The notes under the pieces are model-generated. The model ran no database searches and was not told the DNA's origin. It saw only the letters and a program-made list of their open reading frames with translations. Made by a program: the position numbers and the translations under genes. Below are positions 45,152 through 55,316 of a stretch of DNA of 64,000 nucleotides, piece by piece. This DNA is from Shewanella sp. UCD-KL21 (GTDB lineage: Bacteria; Pseudomonadota; Gammaproteobacteria; Enterobacterales; Shewanellaceae): contig NZ_MPHK01000005.1 in the NCBI RefSeq assembly GCF_001957135.1, forward strand, positions 151,790-215,789, read 5' to 3'. Numbering within the stretch: position 1 is the first letter of the stretch; every line of letters starts with the position of its first letter.

Positions 45152-46813
45152 ATGTTTTGTATTCAATGCGAGCAAACAGTTAGAACCCCAGCAGGTAACG
45201 GCTGTAGTTATTCTCAAGGTATGTGCGGTAAGCTAGCATCTACGTCAGATCTACAAGATCTATTAATCTACATGTTGCAGGGCGTTTCTGCTTATGCGGT
45301 TAAGGCACGTCAGTTTGATATCATTGATGCCGAGATTGATACCTTTGTTCCTAAAGCATTTTTTGCCACATTAACCAATGTGAATTTTGACGATGATCGT
45401 TTAGCTGATTACGCTCAACAAGCACAAACTTACCGTAACAAGCTAAAAGCCGCTTACCAACAAGCTTGTGCTGATAACGGCGTTGCAGTTGAACAAGTGA
45501 TAGCTCAAGCAGAGTTTAACTTAGCGGCTTCTCAGCCTGAAATGCTACTACAAGCTCCAGTTGCACTGCCAAACCGTGGTGACGATGTTAATGAAGACAT
45601 CATGGGCTTACGTCTACTTTGCTTATATGGCCTTAAAGGCGCAGCAGCTTACATGGAGCATGCACGCGTACTTGAGCAAACTGATGCCGATGTGGCCGGT
45701 GAATTTCACCAAATCATGTCATTCCTTGGCGAAGACTCAGTTGATGGCGACAAGCTATTTGCTACCGCAATGGAAATCGGTCAATTAAACTATCGCGTAA
45801 TGGCGATGTTAGATGCGGGCGAAACGACGGCATTTGGCCACCCTGAGCCAACAGAAGTCAACACCAAATCATTTAAAGGTAAGGCGATTTTAGTGTCAGG
45901 TCATGACATGAAAGATTTAGAACTTATCTTAGAGCAAACCCAAGGTAAGGGCATTAACGTCTATACCCATGGCGAAATGTTACCGGCATTAGCTTATCCA
46001 TCCTTTAAAAAGTTCCCACACTTAGTGGGTAACTACGGCAGTGCGTGGCAGAACCAGCAAGCTGAGTTTGGCACTTTCCCTGGCGCTGTTGTGATGACCT
46101 CAAACTGTATTATCGACCCCAATGTGGGCGATTACTCAGACCGTATATTCACCCGTAGCATTGTTGGCTGGCCAGGTGTTTCTCACATCGAAGGTGAAGA
46201 CTTTAGCGCTGTGATTGACAAAGCCCTTGAGCTTGAAGGTTTTAGCTACGATGAAATCCCACATACCATTACGATTGGTTTTGCACGTAATGCCTTAATG
46301 GAAGCGGCGCCAACAGTAGTTGAGAATGTGAAAAATGGTTCAATTAAGCACTTTTTCTTAATCGGTGGTTGTGACGGCGATAAATCTGAACGTAGCTACT
46401 TTACTGACTTAGCTAAATCAGTGCCTGATGACACCATTATCCTGACCTTAGGGTGTGGTAAGTACAAGTTCAACAAACTTGAATTTGGTGATATCAATGG
46501 TATTCCACGTTTATTAGATGTGGGTCAATGTAACGATGCTTACTCTGCTATACAGTTAGCCTTAGCATTAAAAGATATTTTTGACTGTGATATCAATGAA
46601 CTGCCTTTAAGCTTGGTACTGTCTTGGTTTGAGCAAAAAGCGATTGTGGTGTTACTGACACTATTATCACTTGGCGTTAAAAACATTCGTACAGGTCCAA
46701 CTCCGCCAGCGTTTTTGACTGAAAACTTAGCAAAAGTGTTAGAAGACCAATTTGGTTTACGTAACACCACTGATGTTGAGTCAGATCTTAAAGCGATGAT
46801 TAACGCGGCTTAA
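45152..46813 (+). CDS. hcp: Hydroxylamine reductase / hybrid cluster protein
   Basis: A 553-residue cytoplasmic iron-sulfur-oxygen protein. It reduces hydroxylamine in vitro and is regarded as an NO reductase or S-nitrosylase under anaerobic nitrosative stress. The N-terminal [13 protein letters not shown] cysteines have the spacing of the E. coli-type (2Fe-2S) class. Hybrid-cluster ligands appear in [29 protein letters not shown] and GQCNDAYSA. The ATG at 45152 with GGAG 7 nt ahead is the start, one codon after a GTG. Its redox partner hcr follows 100 nt downstream, with a hairpin between. Confidence 0.96.
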   Translation: MFCIQCEQTVRTPAGNGCSYSQGMCGKLASTSDLQDLLIYMLQGVSAYAVKARQFDIIDAEIDTFVPKAFFATLTNVNFDDDRLADYAQQAQTYRNKLKAAYQQACADNGVAVEQVIAQAEFNLAASQPEMLLQAPVALPNRGDDVNEDIMGLRLLCLYGLKGAAAYMEHARVLEQTDADVAGEFHQIMSFLGEDSVDGDKLFATAMEIGQLNYRVMAMLDAGETTAFGHPEPTEVNTKSFKGKAILVSGHDMKDLELILEQTQGKGINVYTHGEMLPALAYPSFKKFPHLVGNYGSAWQNQQAEFGTFPGAVVMTSNCIIDPNVGDYSDRIFTRSIVGWPGVSHIEGEDFSAVIDKALELEGFSYDEIPHTITIGFARNALMEAAPTVVENVKNGSIKHFFLIGGCDGDKSERSYFTDLAKSVPDDTIILTLGCGKYKFNKLEFGDINGIPRLLDVGQCNDAYSAIQLALALKDIFDCDINELPLSLVLSWFEQKAIVVLLTLLSLGVKNIRTGPTPPAFLTENLAKVLEDQFGLRNTTDVESDLKAMINAA

Positions 46814-46826
46814 TTAGCGGTTATTG

Positions 46827-46860
46827 GGTGATATAGGCTGAAGGCTTATATCACCTTTTT
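46827..46860 (+). terminator. Intercistronic terminator-like hairpin between hcp and hcr
   Basis: GGTGATATA-GGC / GC-TTATATCACC followed by T5 lies within the 100-nt hcp-hcr gap. It may attenuate hcr relative to hcp, or stabilise the hcp message. Confidence 0.65.
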
Positions 46861-46914
46861 ATTGTCTGTTTTTTACTTTCTACTTCTAACACATGGTTCC
46901 CATACAGGTGCAAT

Positions 46915-48177
46915 ATGAGTTCATCAGGATTTTCATTTTCAGCAGCATTATCAGCCGCCCAATCAACAAAAGATGACAACAAAAAGTCAGTTGCCAAGGT
47001 CACCGCTGCGCCGAGCTTTTCAATGTCGGGTGCATTGGCTGCCACAGCAAAGAAAACGGCTGAGGTTACAACTACTGCTGAAACGAAAAAATCCCTCAAT
47101 GCAAATCAGTTATTATTAAATGCTGATGAGTGGCAACGTGGTGAAGTGCAATTGCGCTGTACTGAAAAATGGCATGAAACCCATGATGTAGTGAGCTTTC
47201 GTTTTCAAGGTTTAACCCCTGTTAAGTTTAACTACAAACCGGGACAATTTATTACCTTCAAATTAGAGATTGAAGGCGAGATAGTTTATCGCAGTTATAC
47301 CATGTCATCGTCTCCATCTAGACCTTATTCAATAGTGGTCACGGTGAAGCGCATTGCTGGTGGCAAAGTGTCAAACTTTTTAGCAGATAAGGTGAATCAA
47401 GGCGATATCATCACCTTAGTCGGCCCAGATGGCGCCTTTAACTTAGTGGATATTGAAGCTGAAAAGTATTTATTTTTAAGTGCTGGCAGTGGCATTACCC
47501 CAATGTATTCAATGTCACGTTGGTTATTAGACACCAAAGTCGGCAGTGATATTGCCTTTGTACACAGCGCTCGCACAGACGAAGATATTATCTTTGCAGA
47601 TAGCTTAGGTGCGATGGCTTATCGCAGTGCTCAGTTTCAATTAAGTTACCTGCTGGAAAATGCAGATGAGCTTGTTGAAGGCGTTAATCATACTGGCAAC
47701 GACAGCCGTATCTTAGGCCGTATCGATATTGAAAAGCTGCAAGCATTAGTGCCTGATTTTATGTCGCGCACCATTTTTGTGTGTGGCCCAGAGCCTTACA
47801 TGGTGTCAGTTAAATCCTTGATTGAAGCCAGTGGTTTTGAGATGAAAAACTTCCATCAAGAAAGCTTTACTGGCGCGGCTAAATCACCCCAAAGCTGTAC
47901 AAATACTGCAGCTAAAGCTAGCAACTTCATGCTTTCAATTAATGATAAAAAAGTTGCATTATCGGCTGAGCAAACCTTATTAGATGGCATAGAGTCTGAA
48001 GGGCTACCGATAATCGCAGCCTGCCGAAGTGGTGTGTGCGGCGCCTGTAAGTGCCAAGTGATCTCAGGCACCACTGAATCTAGCAGTACCATGACATTAA
48101 CCGCTGAAGAAATTGCCGCAGGCTATGTATTAGCCTGCTCCACTAAAATCACTTCAGATGTCAGCTTAAAAATGTAA
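46915..48177 (+). CDS. hcr: NADH oxidoreductase partner of Hcp
   Basis: A 420-residue flavo-iron-sulfur enzyme that passes electrons from NADH to Hcp. The FAD-binding domain (YRSYTMSSSPSRP), NAD-binding domain (LFLSAGSGITPMYSM, FVCGPEPYM) and C-terminal plant-type 2Fe-2S domain (CRSGVCGACKCQV with a distal CS) are all present. E. coli Hcr is about 320 residues. This one has an extra N-terminal segment of about 75 residues rich in Ser, Ala, Thr and Lys (for example SFSAALSAAQ, SFSMSGALAATA), of unknown role. Confidence 0.94.
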   Translation: MSSSGFSFSAALSAAQSTKDDNKKSVAKVTAAPSFSMSGALAATAKKTAEVTTTAETKKSLNANQLLLNADEWQRGEVQLRCTEKWHETHDVVSFRFQGLTPVKFNYKPGQFITFKLEIEGEIVYRSYTMSSSPSRPYSIVVTVKRIAGGKVSNFLADKVNQGDIITLVGPDGAFNLVDIEAEKYLFLSAGSGITPMYSMSRWLLDTKVGSDIAFVHSARTDEDIIFADSLGAMAYRSAQFQLSYLLENADELVEGVNHTGNDSRILGRIDIEKLQALVPDFMSRTIFVCGPEPYMVSVKSLIEASGFEMKNFHQESFTGAAKSPQSCTNTAAKASNFMLSINDKKVALSAEQTLLDGIESEGLPIIAACRSGVCGACKCQVISGTTESSSTMTLTAEEIAAGYVLACSTKITSDVSLKM

Positions 48178-48201
48178 GAGCACTTGCATTGAAGTTAATT
48201 A

Positions 48202-48228
48202 AAAACAGTCAGCCTTGCTGACTGTTTT
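48202..48228 (+). terminator. Rho-independent terminator
   Basis: AAAACAGTCAG-CCTT-GCTGACTGTTTT lies 25 nt after hcr, between convergent genes. Confidence 0.85.
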
Positions 48229-48277
48229 GCTTTGTGATTTAGACAATAAAGAGGTTAGGTTATAACCTTGGCAAAAA

Positions 48278-48601
48278 TCAGCTGGTTTGCAGAACGTGAG
48301 ATGCAATAAAACCTACCCAACTGGCGATAAGCAACACCCAAGGCAAATATGACTTCTGAGACTGCGGCAGTGGCTGCTCAACGTCATCATTCATCGGCTG
48401 GTGCTTCGCTTTTAGGTTTTGTTTGCGCTGTTTATCTTTTTCTCTAGCCTTAGCCTTCTGTAGCTTTTTATATTCAGCGATGCCTTTTTCAATACCTTGA
48501 GCGATGAGTTTGGTTTGCTCTTTAGTTTGCGAAGGCTTTTGGGTGGCCTTAGCCATTTTCATTGCTTCAGCTTGGGTTTCTTGAGAGATACTTTTTGCCA
48601 T
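48278..48601 (-). CDS. DUF2956 family protein
   Basis: A 107-residue protein. SQETQAEAMKMAKATQKP and QTKEQTKLIAQGIEKGIAEY match DUF2956. A Lys/Arg-rich helix follows (KKLQKAKAREKDKQRKQNLK), and one C-terminal transmembrane helix (WVLLIASWVGFIASHV) makes it a tail-anchored protein with its basic part in the cytoplasm. Function is unknown. Confidence 0.85.
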   Translation of the reverse strand: MAKSISQETQAEAMKMAKATQKPSQTKEQTKLIAQGIEKGIAEYKKLQKAKAREKDKQRKQNLKAKHQPMNDDVEQPLPQSQKSYLPWVLLIASWVGFIASHVLQTS

Positions 48602-48788
48602 GTTGCTCTACTTCTTGATTAGATTGCTGCTTAGTTACTACTTTAACAGCCTCGTGGGCGGCTCACTATAGCCAAACTTAGCCTTGGTGCTATTTCTATA
48701 GATTAATTTTTGTTAAACCATGAGCCAACGCAATAGTGGAATAGTGATTGTGTCGTAAAATGGCTTTTTTAACTGTTGAGGAATTCTA

Positions 48789-49055
48789 ATGTCAAAATCA
48801 ATTCATGGTCGTAACGTTATCAAATTGATGAAAGATCAAAATACCCCGCAGCCACAACAACAATGGCTGGCGTTGATGGCAGCAGAATTTGGTGAAAACG
48901 CAGAGTTTCATACTTGTCGTGCCAGTGATATGAGCGCCGCACAGTTAGTTGAACTGTTTATTAGCAACGGTCGTTTAACTGAAACTGAAGCTGGTTTTGT
49001 GATTAATCAATGTGGTCACTGTGCAGGTAAAGAAGCCCAAGAGGCAACGGCTTAG
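48789..49055 (+). CDS. YecH-type metal-binding protein (DUF2492)
   Basis: An 88-residue cytoplasmic protein. SIHGRNVIKLM near the start, AEFHTCRASDMSAAQLVELF, and the C-terminal CGHC fit the YecH/DUF2492 family, in which the His and Cys residues are thought to bind metal. Physiological role unknown. It has its own terminator. Confidence 0.85.
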   Translation: MSKSIHGRNVIKLMKDQNTPQPQQQWLALMAAEFGENAEFHTCRASDMSAAQLVELFISNGRLTETEAGFVINQCGHCAGKEAQEATA

Positions 49056-49080
49056 TCGCGGATTCGGTTTTCTTTAAGAC

Positions 49081-49111
49081 AAAAAAATGCCAGTCACTGA
49101 CTGGCATTTTT
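49081..49111. terminator. Bidirectional rho-independent terminator
   Basis: AAAAAATGCCAGT-CACTG-ACTGGCATTTTT lies between the convergent yecH-like and gltS genes. Confidence 0.88.
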
Positions 49112-49171
49112 GTATCTGGCTTTAGCTTTAACTAAGCCTTAAAGCGAGCGATTAAACTCGCGTATTAAGCG

Positions 49172-50395
49172 CTAGCCCATAAAGCTTAAATAGCCTTGCA
49201 AGATAATGGCATTCACAATATCAATAAAGAATGCCCCTACAATTGGCACTACCATAAAGGCCTGTGGCGACGGACCGGTACGTGAAACTAATGCGCCCAT
49301 GTTCATAACGGCAGTAGGGGTTGCGCCCATACCAAAACCACAATGACCACCTGCCATCACAGCAGCGTCATAGTTTGAGCCCATTAATCTAAAGGTAACA
49401 AAGTAGGCAAACACCGCTAAAATAGCCGCTTGAGACACTAAGATGATTAATAGCGGTACCGCTAAATCAAATATTTCCCACAGCTTTAGGTTCATTAGTG
49501 CCATTGCTAAAAACAGTGACAAGGACACAGTACCTAAAATATCAACACATTCACTGTTGATTTTGTAGCCGCGACTCAACTCAGTGGCGTTGGTGATGAC
49601 CACGCCAAAGAATAAGGCATAAACAAAGTCAGGCATTTTTAACCATGCAATATCCATGGAGCTAACAAATTTGCCGAACCACTTAGCCCCTGCCACACAT
49701 AGCAGCAGAATGAATAGCACTTCTAAAATTTTCTTACCGGTAACGCGATCAATTTCTAATTGGTCATAGGTTACTAAGTCAGGATGATCTACGTGATGAT
49801 TACCACCCACACCATATGAAGAAACAAGATTATGTTTATTGATAAGGCGCTGGGCAACTGGACCACCAATAATACCGCCCATGACTAGACCAAAGGTGGC
49901 CGCTGCCATGGCAAACTCTAAAGTATTAATACCATAGTTGTCTTGGAAGGTTTGCGCCCAAGCAGCACCCGTGCCGTGACCACCTGATAAGGTAATTGAA
50001 CCAGCGATTAAGCCCATTATCGGCTCTAGCCCTAAAGCGCTGGCTAAGCTAACGCCCACCGCATTTTGAATAATGATATATAAAGATGCAATGCCTAAAA
50101 AGACAATGACCTTAGTACCGCCTTTCATTAATAGCTTATAACTTGCCGCTAACCCCACGGTACTGAAAAACATCAGCATCAAGGTATTTTGCATTGAAAG
50201 AGTAAATTCTAAACTGATTTTGTTGAAGTGTAATATGGTGATTACGCCTGCAACGATAAGTCCACCCACGATGGGTTCTGGGATATTATATTTTCTGAAA
50301 GAAGGTACGTGTCGATTAATTGTATGGCCAATGAATAGTACCAAAATTGCCACGAGGAAAGATTCAAGCTCTCCAATAGAATAAACAGTATTCAT
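49172..50395 (-). CDS. gltS: Sodium/glutamate symporter
   Basis: A 407-residue inner-membrane transporter importing glutamate with Na+. About ten to twelve helices and the two reentrant signatures are visible: SGGHGTGAAWAQTF and GGHCGFGMGATPTAVMNM. AAGGAG 5 nt ahead of ATG 50395 fixes the start; the frame extends 7 codons further without such support. A TGTGA-N7-TCACA element at 50433-50449 resembles a CRP site but with a 7-nt spacer. It is monocistronic. Confidence 0.94.
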   Translation of the reverse strand: MNTVYSIGELESFLVAILVLFIGHTINRHVPSFRKYNIPEPIVGGLIVAGVITILHFNKISLEFTLSMQNTLMLMFFSTVGLAASYKLLMKGGTKVIVFLGIASLYIIIQNAVGVSLASALGLEPIMGLIAGSITLSGGHGTGAAWAQTFQDNYGINTLEFAMAAATFGLVMGGIIGGPVAQRLINKHNLVSSYGVGGNHHVDHPDLVTYDQLEIDRVTGKKILEVLFILLLCVAGAKWFGKFVSSMDIAWLKMPDFVYALFFGVVITNATELSRGYKINSECVDILGTVSLSLFLAMALMNLKLWEIFDLAVPLLIILVSQAAILAVFAYFVTFRLMGSNYDAAVMAGGHCGFGMGATPTAVMNMGALVSRTGPSPQAFMVVPIVGAFFIDIVNAIILQGYLSFMG

Positions 50396-50847
50396 GGAAC
50401 TCCTTTTGTTTTGCACTGAATGAGTTACACAATGTGATTAGATATCACAATTAGATATGCATAAATATTTTGCTTTAATTTATTAGTTATATTGAGTATA
50501 GAGGAACTTAGCGGTAAATATCATGGGGATTGCCTTAAAAGGCCAAGTGTCGTTCATTTGTTGAGCTGATTTAACAAGTTATTAAAAGCTAAACCCTTGA
50601 TGTTAATTGTGAAGGTGGCATTGTTAACTTAATTGCACTGCTTATGTTGTGAATTTGCAGGTGGAGAATCTGAGTTTTGAGGAATAAAAAGTCACTTTAG
50701 TGACTGTATCTGGCTCTGTTTAAGATAAATAATTGCCGCTAGACTCAATCAAAGCAGATTACATAGTATGTTTTATGGTGTGTGCTATTTATTCTAAAAC
50801 TGAAAAATTGCTCATTGGAGTGGTTTGCCGATGCTGATGTTTATAGA

Positions 50848-50887
50848 TATATGAGCGAAATAAAAGGAAGTTCATTTCGCTCATATA
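50848..50887. repeat. Perfect 14-bp inverted repeat
   Basis: TATATGAGCGAAAT and ATTTCGCTCATATA are exact reverse complements around a 12-nt loop. It lies in the 550-bp gap between gltS and the molbindin gene, about 75 nt past the molbindin stop, with no T run on either side. Nothing else in the gap is recognisable as a gene. Confidence 0.8.
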
Positions 50888-50962
50888 GCGCTGGCTAAAG
50901 CGGGCGAATAGGTACTTTTATGTACTTTAAATAAACCTGTAACAGCCAAATGCTAAAGGGTA

Positions 50963-51172
50963 TTAATCAACAGCAACCATAACATTACTGGCTTTAATAA
51001 TAGCGTAAGCATTGCCACCCACGGTTAAGCCAAGTTGCTGACAAGATTTTTTAGTGACTACTGATGTGATCTCAACTCCAGGTGCAAGTTCAATGACCAC
51101 CTCATTGTTTACAGAACCCTCTTCGATTGAGGTGATTTTACCAACCAGTGAATTACGAGCGCTGATTTTCAT
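50963..51172 (-). CDS. Molbindin (TOBE-domain molybdate-binding protein)
   Basis: A 69-residue single Mop/TOBE domain. SARNSLVGKITSIEEGSVNNEVVIEL, VTKKSCQQLGL and AYAIIKASNVMVAVD are diagnostic. Such proteins oligomerise in the cytoplasm and store or buffer molybdate, used for molybdoenzymes of anaerobic respiration. No mod transport genes lie next to it. Confidence 0.9.
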   Translation of the reverse strand: MKISARNSLVGKITSIEEGSVNNEVVIELAPGVEITSVVTKKSCQQLGLTVGGNAYAIIKASNVMVAVD

Positions 51173-51426
51173 AATATTTAAATTTCCTATTAATGAGTCA
51201 ATATGCTGATATTAATTATAAAAATAAGGTATTTATAATTTTTAAAGCGAAATGTATGGCTCGTTCCACTGTGCGTAAAAATGAACCATGAGCCTAAGTT
51301 TAATTGATAAATTCAATTTTGCTTGTTCAGAGGTTAACTTTTGCGAGGGATAAGTGCTAAAAAATTAGTAAAACCTAATGGGTTAATTGATGGGCATTAT
51401 GAATAGAAAATAATGGCCTATAAAGT

Positions 51427-51467
51427 AAAAAGCCAGCTTGTATCTATGATGCAAGCTGGCTTTTTTT
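51427..51467. terminator. Bidirectional rho-independent terminator
   Basis: AAAAAGCCAGCTTG and CAAGCTGGCTTTTTTT pair perfectly over 12 bp. It lies about 12 nt past the methyltransferase stop. Confidence 0.9.
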
Positions 51468-51478
51468 ATCATTAAGAA

Positions 51479-52486
51479 TCAATCAATCGTTAGTGCGACA
51501 ATCTTTAGGGGATGGTTATCATCAAATGACGGGAAGTCTTCATGGCAATGCAACCATTCAATTGAGCTGACACTGCGGCCTTGTTTTTCAACACAGCGCA
51601 CTAAGCTGTTGAGCCAGGCTTGTCGTTCCACTTTGGCGACATTGTTACAGCACACTATGGTGCCACCACTTTTTGTTGTTAGCATTGCAGGCTTAAATAA
51701 GCCTTGGTAATCATTAATCAGGTCAACGGTGCCAAATGGGCTTTTTGCAAAACGTGGCGGATCTAAAAATACCAAATCAAATTGAGTCGCAGCTAACTTC
51801 GGGTACTTAGGTAATTTTTGCCCGCGGCGCCCACCAACCTTAAGACCAGCTAATTGACGCAGCGCAGGAAAGGCATCGCTTTGAATGAACTCACAAGTAT
51901 CGGCCACCTCATTGAGCTCAGCATTCTTTTTACCCGCAGCCAAAGCAAATGATGAGAAATCCACATTAACTGCCCGAGTTGCACCGCCTATGGCTGCTGC
52001 AGTGCCAATACCGCAAGTGTATGAAAATAGGTTTAGTACGGTTTTGCCTTGGCTATTGGCTCTGACATATTCTCTACCGATACGCATATCAAGGAACAAT
52101 AACGGATCTTGGCCTTCATGGCGTAATTTTGAGGTGAACTTGATGCCATTTTCTTGGATAACTTGCTCTGAGCAGGCAAAGTCATTGAAGTCATCTGGAA
52201 GATTATTTTCAATGCGTGAATTACGTTTAGCACGGTCATTGTAGATAATAGGTAACTCAAGATGTGCGTTAAGGATTTCGGTTATTTGCGTAAGTTGTTG
52301 CTCAGTTAAGGTCTGATGGAATGTTTGAATGAGCCACGCATTACCATAACGGTCAATATTAAGCCCATTTTCGCCTTCAACTGTGCCATGAAATACCCGA
52401 AAACAATCGGTTTGTTGAAGCGCCGCTTGTTGAAAAAATTCAGCGCGTTGATTAATGGCGTGAGTAAGAGAAGACTGCAATGACAT
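51479..52486 (-). CDS. Class I SAM-dependent methyltransferase (RlmI/YccW-like)
   Basis: A protein of about 335 residues resembling 23S rRNA cytosine-5 methyltransferases of the RlmI group. VLNLFSYTCGIGTAAA (SAM-binding motif I with a Cys), VDFSSFALAAGKKNAELN, LDPPRFAKS (motif IV) and VCCNN (motif VI) are present. The N-terminus has the linker domain (GLNIDRYGNAWLIQTFH) but lacks the PUA domain of full-length RlmI (about 396 residues), so its target may differ. The start is uncertain between 52486 and 52504; neither has a strong ribosome-binding site. Confidence 0.85.
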   Translation of the reverse strand: MSLQSSLTHAINQRAEFFQQAALQQTDCFRVFHGTVEGENGLNIDRYGNAWLIQTFHQTLTEQQLTQITEILNAHLELPIIYNDRAKRNSRIENNLPDDFNDFACSEQVIQENGIKFTSKLRHEGQDPLLFLDMRIGREYVRANSQGKTVLNLFSYTCGIGTAAAIGGATRAVNVDFSSFALAAGKKNAELNEVADTCEFIQSDAFPALRQLAGLKVGGRRGQKLPKYPKLAATQFDLVFLDPPRFAKSPFGTVDLINDYQGLFKPAMLTTKSGGTIVCCNNVAKVERQAWLNSLVRCVEKQGRSVSSIEWLHCHEDFPSFDDNHPLKIVALTID

Positions 52487-52927
52487 ATTTGTGCTCGTTA
52501 GCATGAAAAGGCAAAAACAGATTATACCAAGCTTATAGCGGCTTGTCGGTATGTGTTAGAACTTGTAAGCGAGCTTTTATTGACTCCCCTCATTTTACTG
52601 TAGCCACAAGCACTGATAAGGCTCTTACAATTTACTATTTAAAAGTAACAAATTGTAGCCTAGCCCTCTGTTTTAATTGAATTTGGCGACTCGCCATAAG
52701 CAAATATGTTATCTTTCATCTGCTGTAAATACATGAAATTAATAAAAATAGGTTTTTATATCGTGATTATTGAATTGGGCAGCAGATAATTCTCTATTGG
52801 CTTGTTCGCTCATCTATGTTGCCGTTAAATTCAGATTTTACCATGACGGTTATTGGCTTTAGTTATGCCAACTATTTTTATTCGATTTACTCATCCGACT
52901 CATTCAGTCTAAACAGACGAGGTTCAT

Positions 52928-54885
52928 TTGAATCATCTGCTGCGCCATCAATTATTAGCCGTATTGTTGCTGTTTTTTTGCGGTACTTTTGCGACCGCTG
53001 CAACTGCAGCAAAACCGCCGGTTTTCGATCTATTAGATGAGATCGCCAGCATTGAGCACGGGCCGCAATTAACCGCGTTATACCTTGGAGCTGATAAAGA
53101 CCCAGAAGGCACCTTAACGGCTTTAGAGCAACTAAAATCCCAAGGCGTTATCGATGATAATGACTATTTTAAAACCATTTATTATCTGATCCTTTATAAC
53201 GTTCAATTTGTACTGTCAGATGTTGAGGCGGCAGAAAAACCACTAAAACCTTATATCAATTTGGCCTAGATAGCGGCCAAGACTGGATTGTGGCCGAAGG
53301 CCTAACCATTAAAGGCACCTTGGCGGCGAGAAAAAGCGAAGGTAAAAAAGCACTGCGACTGATAGAGCAAGCAATTAGCTTAGCTGAACAACTGCATTAT
53401 GACCGCTTATTGGCTCGTGCACTTAATATTCGAGGCATCATCCACTCGCGAAGTTTAGCCTATGAGTTGGCGATTGAGGATTATCAAAGAGCGATTAAAC
53501 TGGCTGGAACCACCAATAATAGCGATTTTGTTTTTAAGTTATATTCAAATATATCCGTGCTTTACTCTATGGTGGAAGATTAGCCTAGCGCGATTGAATA
53601 CAATAAAAAAGCCACTGAGCTATATCTTAACAGTGATAATGTCAGCTTTGAGTATTTAGTGGTTCTATACAGTAATGCTAGTAACAATATGCTAGAAATT
53701 AATGATATAGAGGCGGCGACTCAGTACAGTGAAAAAAGCATTGCCGTGGCGCGCGAGTCTAATAACAGCCAGCTTATTGTCAATGCACTAATGACCCAGA
53801 CCCACTTGTTAATTGGTCAGCAACTCTTTGCTGAGGTTGAGCCGGTGGCAATGGAATGTGTTGAGATCGCAAAGCAGGTGCATGATCAATTACCTTATAA
53901 CGAGTGCTTAATGGGTCTTGGCGAGGTCAGTTTATTTAAAGGTGATACCGCCACTGCTGGTGATTATGCTAACAATGCCATGGCCGGGCTTAAGGCCATT
54001 GATAACCAAGACTCTCTATTAAAGTCCTATGAATTATTGGCGCGAGTCTATCAAGCGCAGCAGCGATACCCCGAGGCCATTGAGCAATTAATCACTTATT
54101 ATGAAGGCACCCAAAAGCTGCTTTTCAATCAGCGTGAAGAACAGCTATTTGCCTTAAAAGCCCAGTATGAAGGCCAACTTCAAGATGAAAAAATTGCCTT
54201 ATTAACCGCCGAGAATGAGCTCAAGGCAGCCACCCTTGATAAAAAAGAGCTGCAAGAAAGTCTATGGTTGTTGGCTTTGGCTATTTTAGCTATTGGCTTA
54301 GTGCTGTTAATTAGACGTTACTTTTTAACTGAAAAGAACATCGATAGCCTGCGTTCAACAAATAAAAGTTTGTATAAAGCTTCAAATAACGATCAACTCA
54401 CAGGGCTACATAACCGCCGCTATATCGAACATTTTATTCATCATGAGCTAACGGCATTTCCAAATGCTTATTATTGTATGTTGATGATTGACTGCGATAA
54501 CTTTAAAAAGGTCAACGATACTTATGGTCATGATATCGGTGATGTCGTGCTCACAGAAATTGCCAAACGTTTGTCTGCTAGCATTCGTAAAGGCGATGTT
54601 TTAGTACGTTGGGGCGGTGAAGAGTTTATTATTTTATTGCAGATTGATGCAGCAGAGTCTATATCTCTGGAAGAAGTGTTAAGCCGCTATAACCAAGCGA
54701 TTAGCACTGAAGCCATTAGCACGCCAGCTGCCAATTTGGCGCTGACAGTATCGATTGGCGCAAGCCAGCCCATTACTGCTAAAAGGCAGGTAGAAGAGTG
54801 GGATTCAATCTTAAAACTTGCCGATACCGCCTTATACCAAGCTAAACAAGCAGGACGCAATTGCGCGGTTATTGCGGAAAAATAG
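52928..54885 (+). pseudogene. TPR-GGDEF diguanylate cyclase gene with one frameshift and one nonsense codon
   Basis: The gene begins with a signal peptide (FFCGTFATAATAAK) and helical repeats. The frame closes at 53269, but the neighbouring frame carries on smoothly from about 53257 (QFGLDSGQDWIVAEGLTIKG), consistent with a 1-nt deletion. A TAG at 53581-53583 then interrupts VED-PSAIEYNKKATELYL, after which the frame is open to 54885. The downstream part has TPR helices, a coiled coil, one transmembrane helix (LWLLALAILAIGLVLLI), and a complete GGDEF domain (DQLTGLHNRR, RWGGEEF). The full-length product cannot be made. A fragment from an internal start such as ATG 53659 could retain the cyclase domain. 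Confidence 0.85.
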
Positions 54886-54886
54886 C

Positions 54887-55279
54887 TTATTCAGGCAAAT
54901 GCACTTTAAAGGTTTTATCGGCGATAACTTTGCCGTTTAGCTCTAGGGTCATACGCCAGTTGCCGACTTTGTTGGCAATTGGCGCCCAGATACAGTCGCC
55001 AAGGTAAAATTTCCAATCGTTTTCTTTGATGTACACTTCACCATCGAAAGGCGCTCGAATTTTGCCATTGGCATCGGGAATATCGGGGTGATAAATACAG
55101 TAACCTAACACTTGATTTTTGGCTTTGCGAATACGGGTGACAAAGCCAAATTCAATGTCTATTTCAGCAGGCACATGTACAGTGGCTTTTAAAAATCTTG
55201 GCAGTTCATCACTATCAGAATCCCATTGACTGAAAATCCCCGCTTGAATAATACTGACATCTGCTTTTAATTTACTCAT
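54887..55279 (-). CDS. DUF3859-like protein
   Basis: A 130-residue soluble protein with an alternating beta pattern. LPRFLKATVHVPAEIDIEFGFVTRI, WKFYLGDCIWAPIANKVGNW and ADKTFKVHL fit DUF3859 as far as I recall it. No signal peptide is seen, so it should be cytoplasmic. Its end abuts the end of the broken GGDEF gene. It lies 37 nt downstream of aroQ on the minus strand and may be in the same transcript. Confidence 0.6.
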   Translation of the reverse strand: MSKLKADVSIIQAGIFSQWDSDSDELPRFLKATVHVPAEIDIEFGFVTRIRKAKNQVLGYCIYHPDIPDANGKIRAPFDGEVYIKENDWKFYLGDCIWAPIANKVGNWRMTLELNGKVIADKTFKVHLPE

Positions 55280-55316
55280 ATCTTGTTGATCTCTATAGCT
55301 AACGCGAGTCCTTTCT

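Noticed and set aside
46851..47099. Minus-strand frame opposite the hcr start
   Set aside because: It is a shadow of the Ala/Ser-rich hcr N-terminus with no initiation site.
50433..50449. CRP site upstream of gltS
   Set aside because: TGTGA and TCACA are separated by 7 nt instead of 6, so it is not called as a site.
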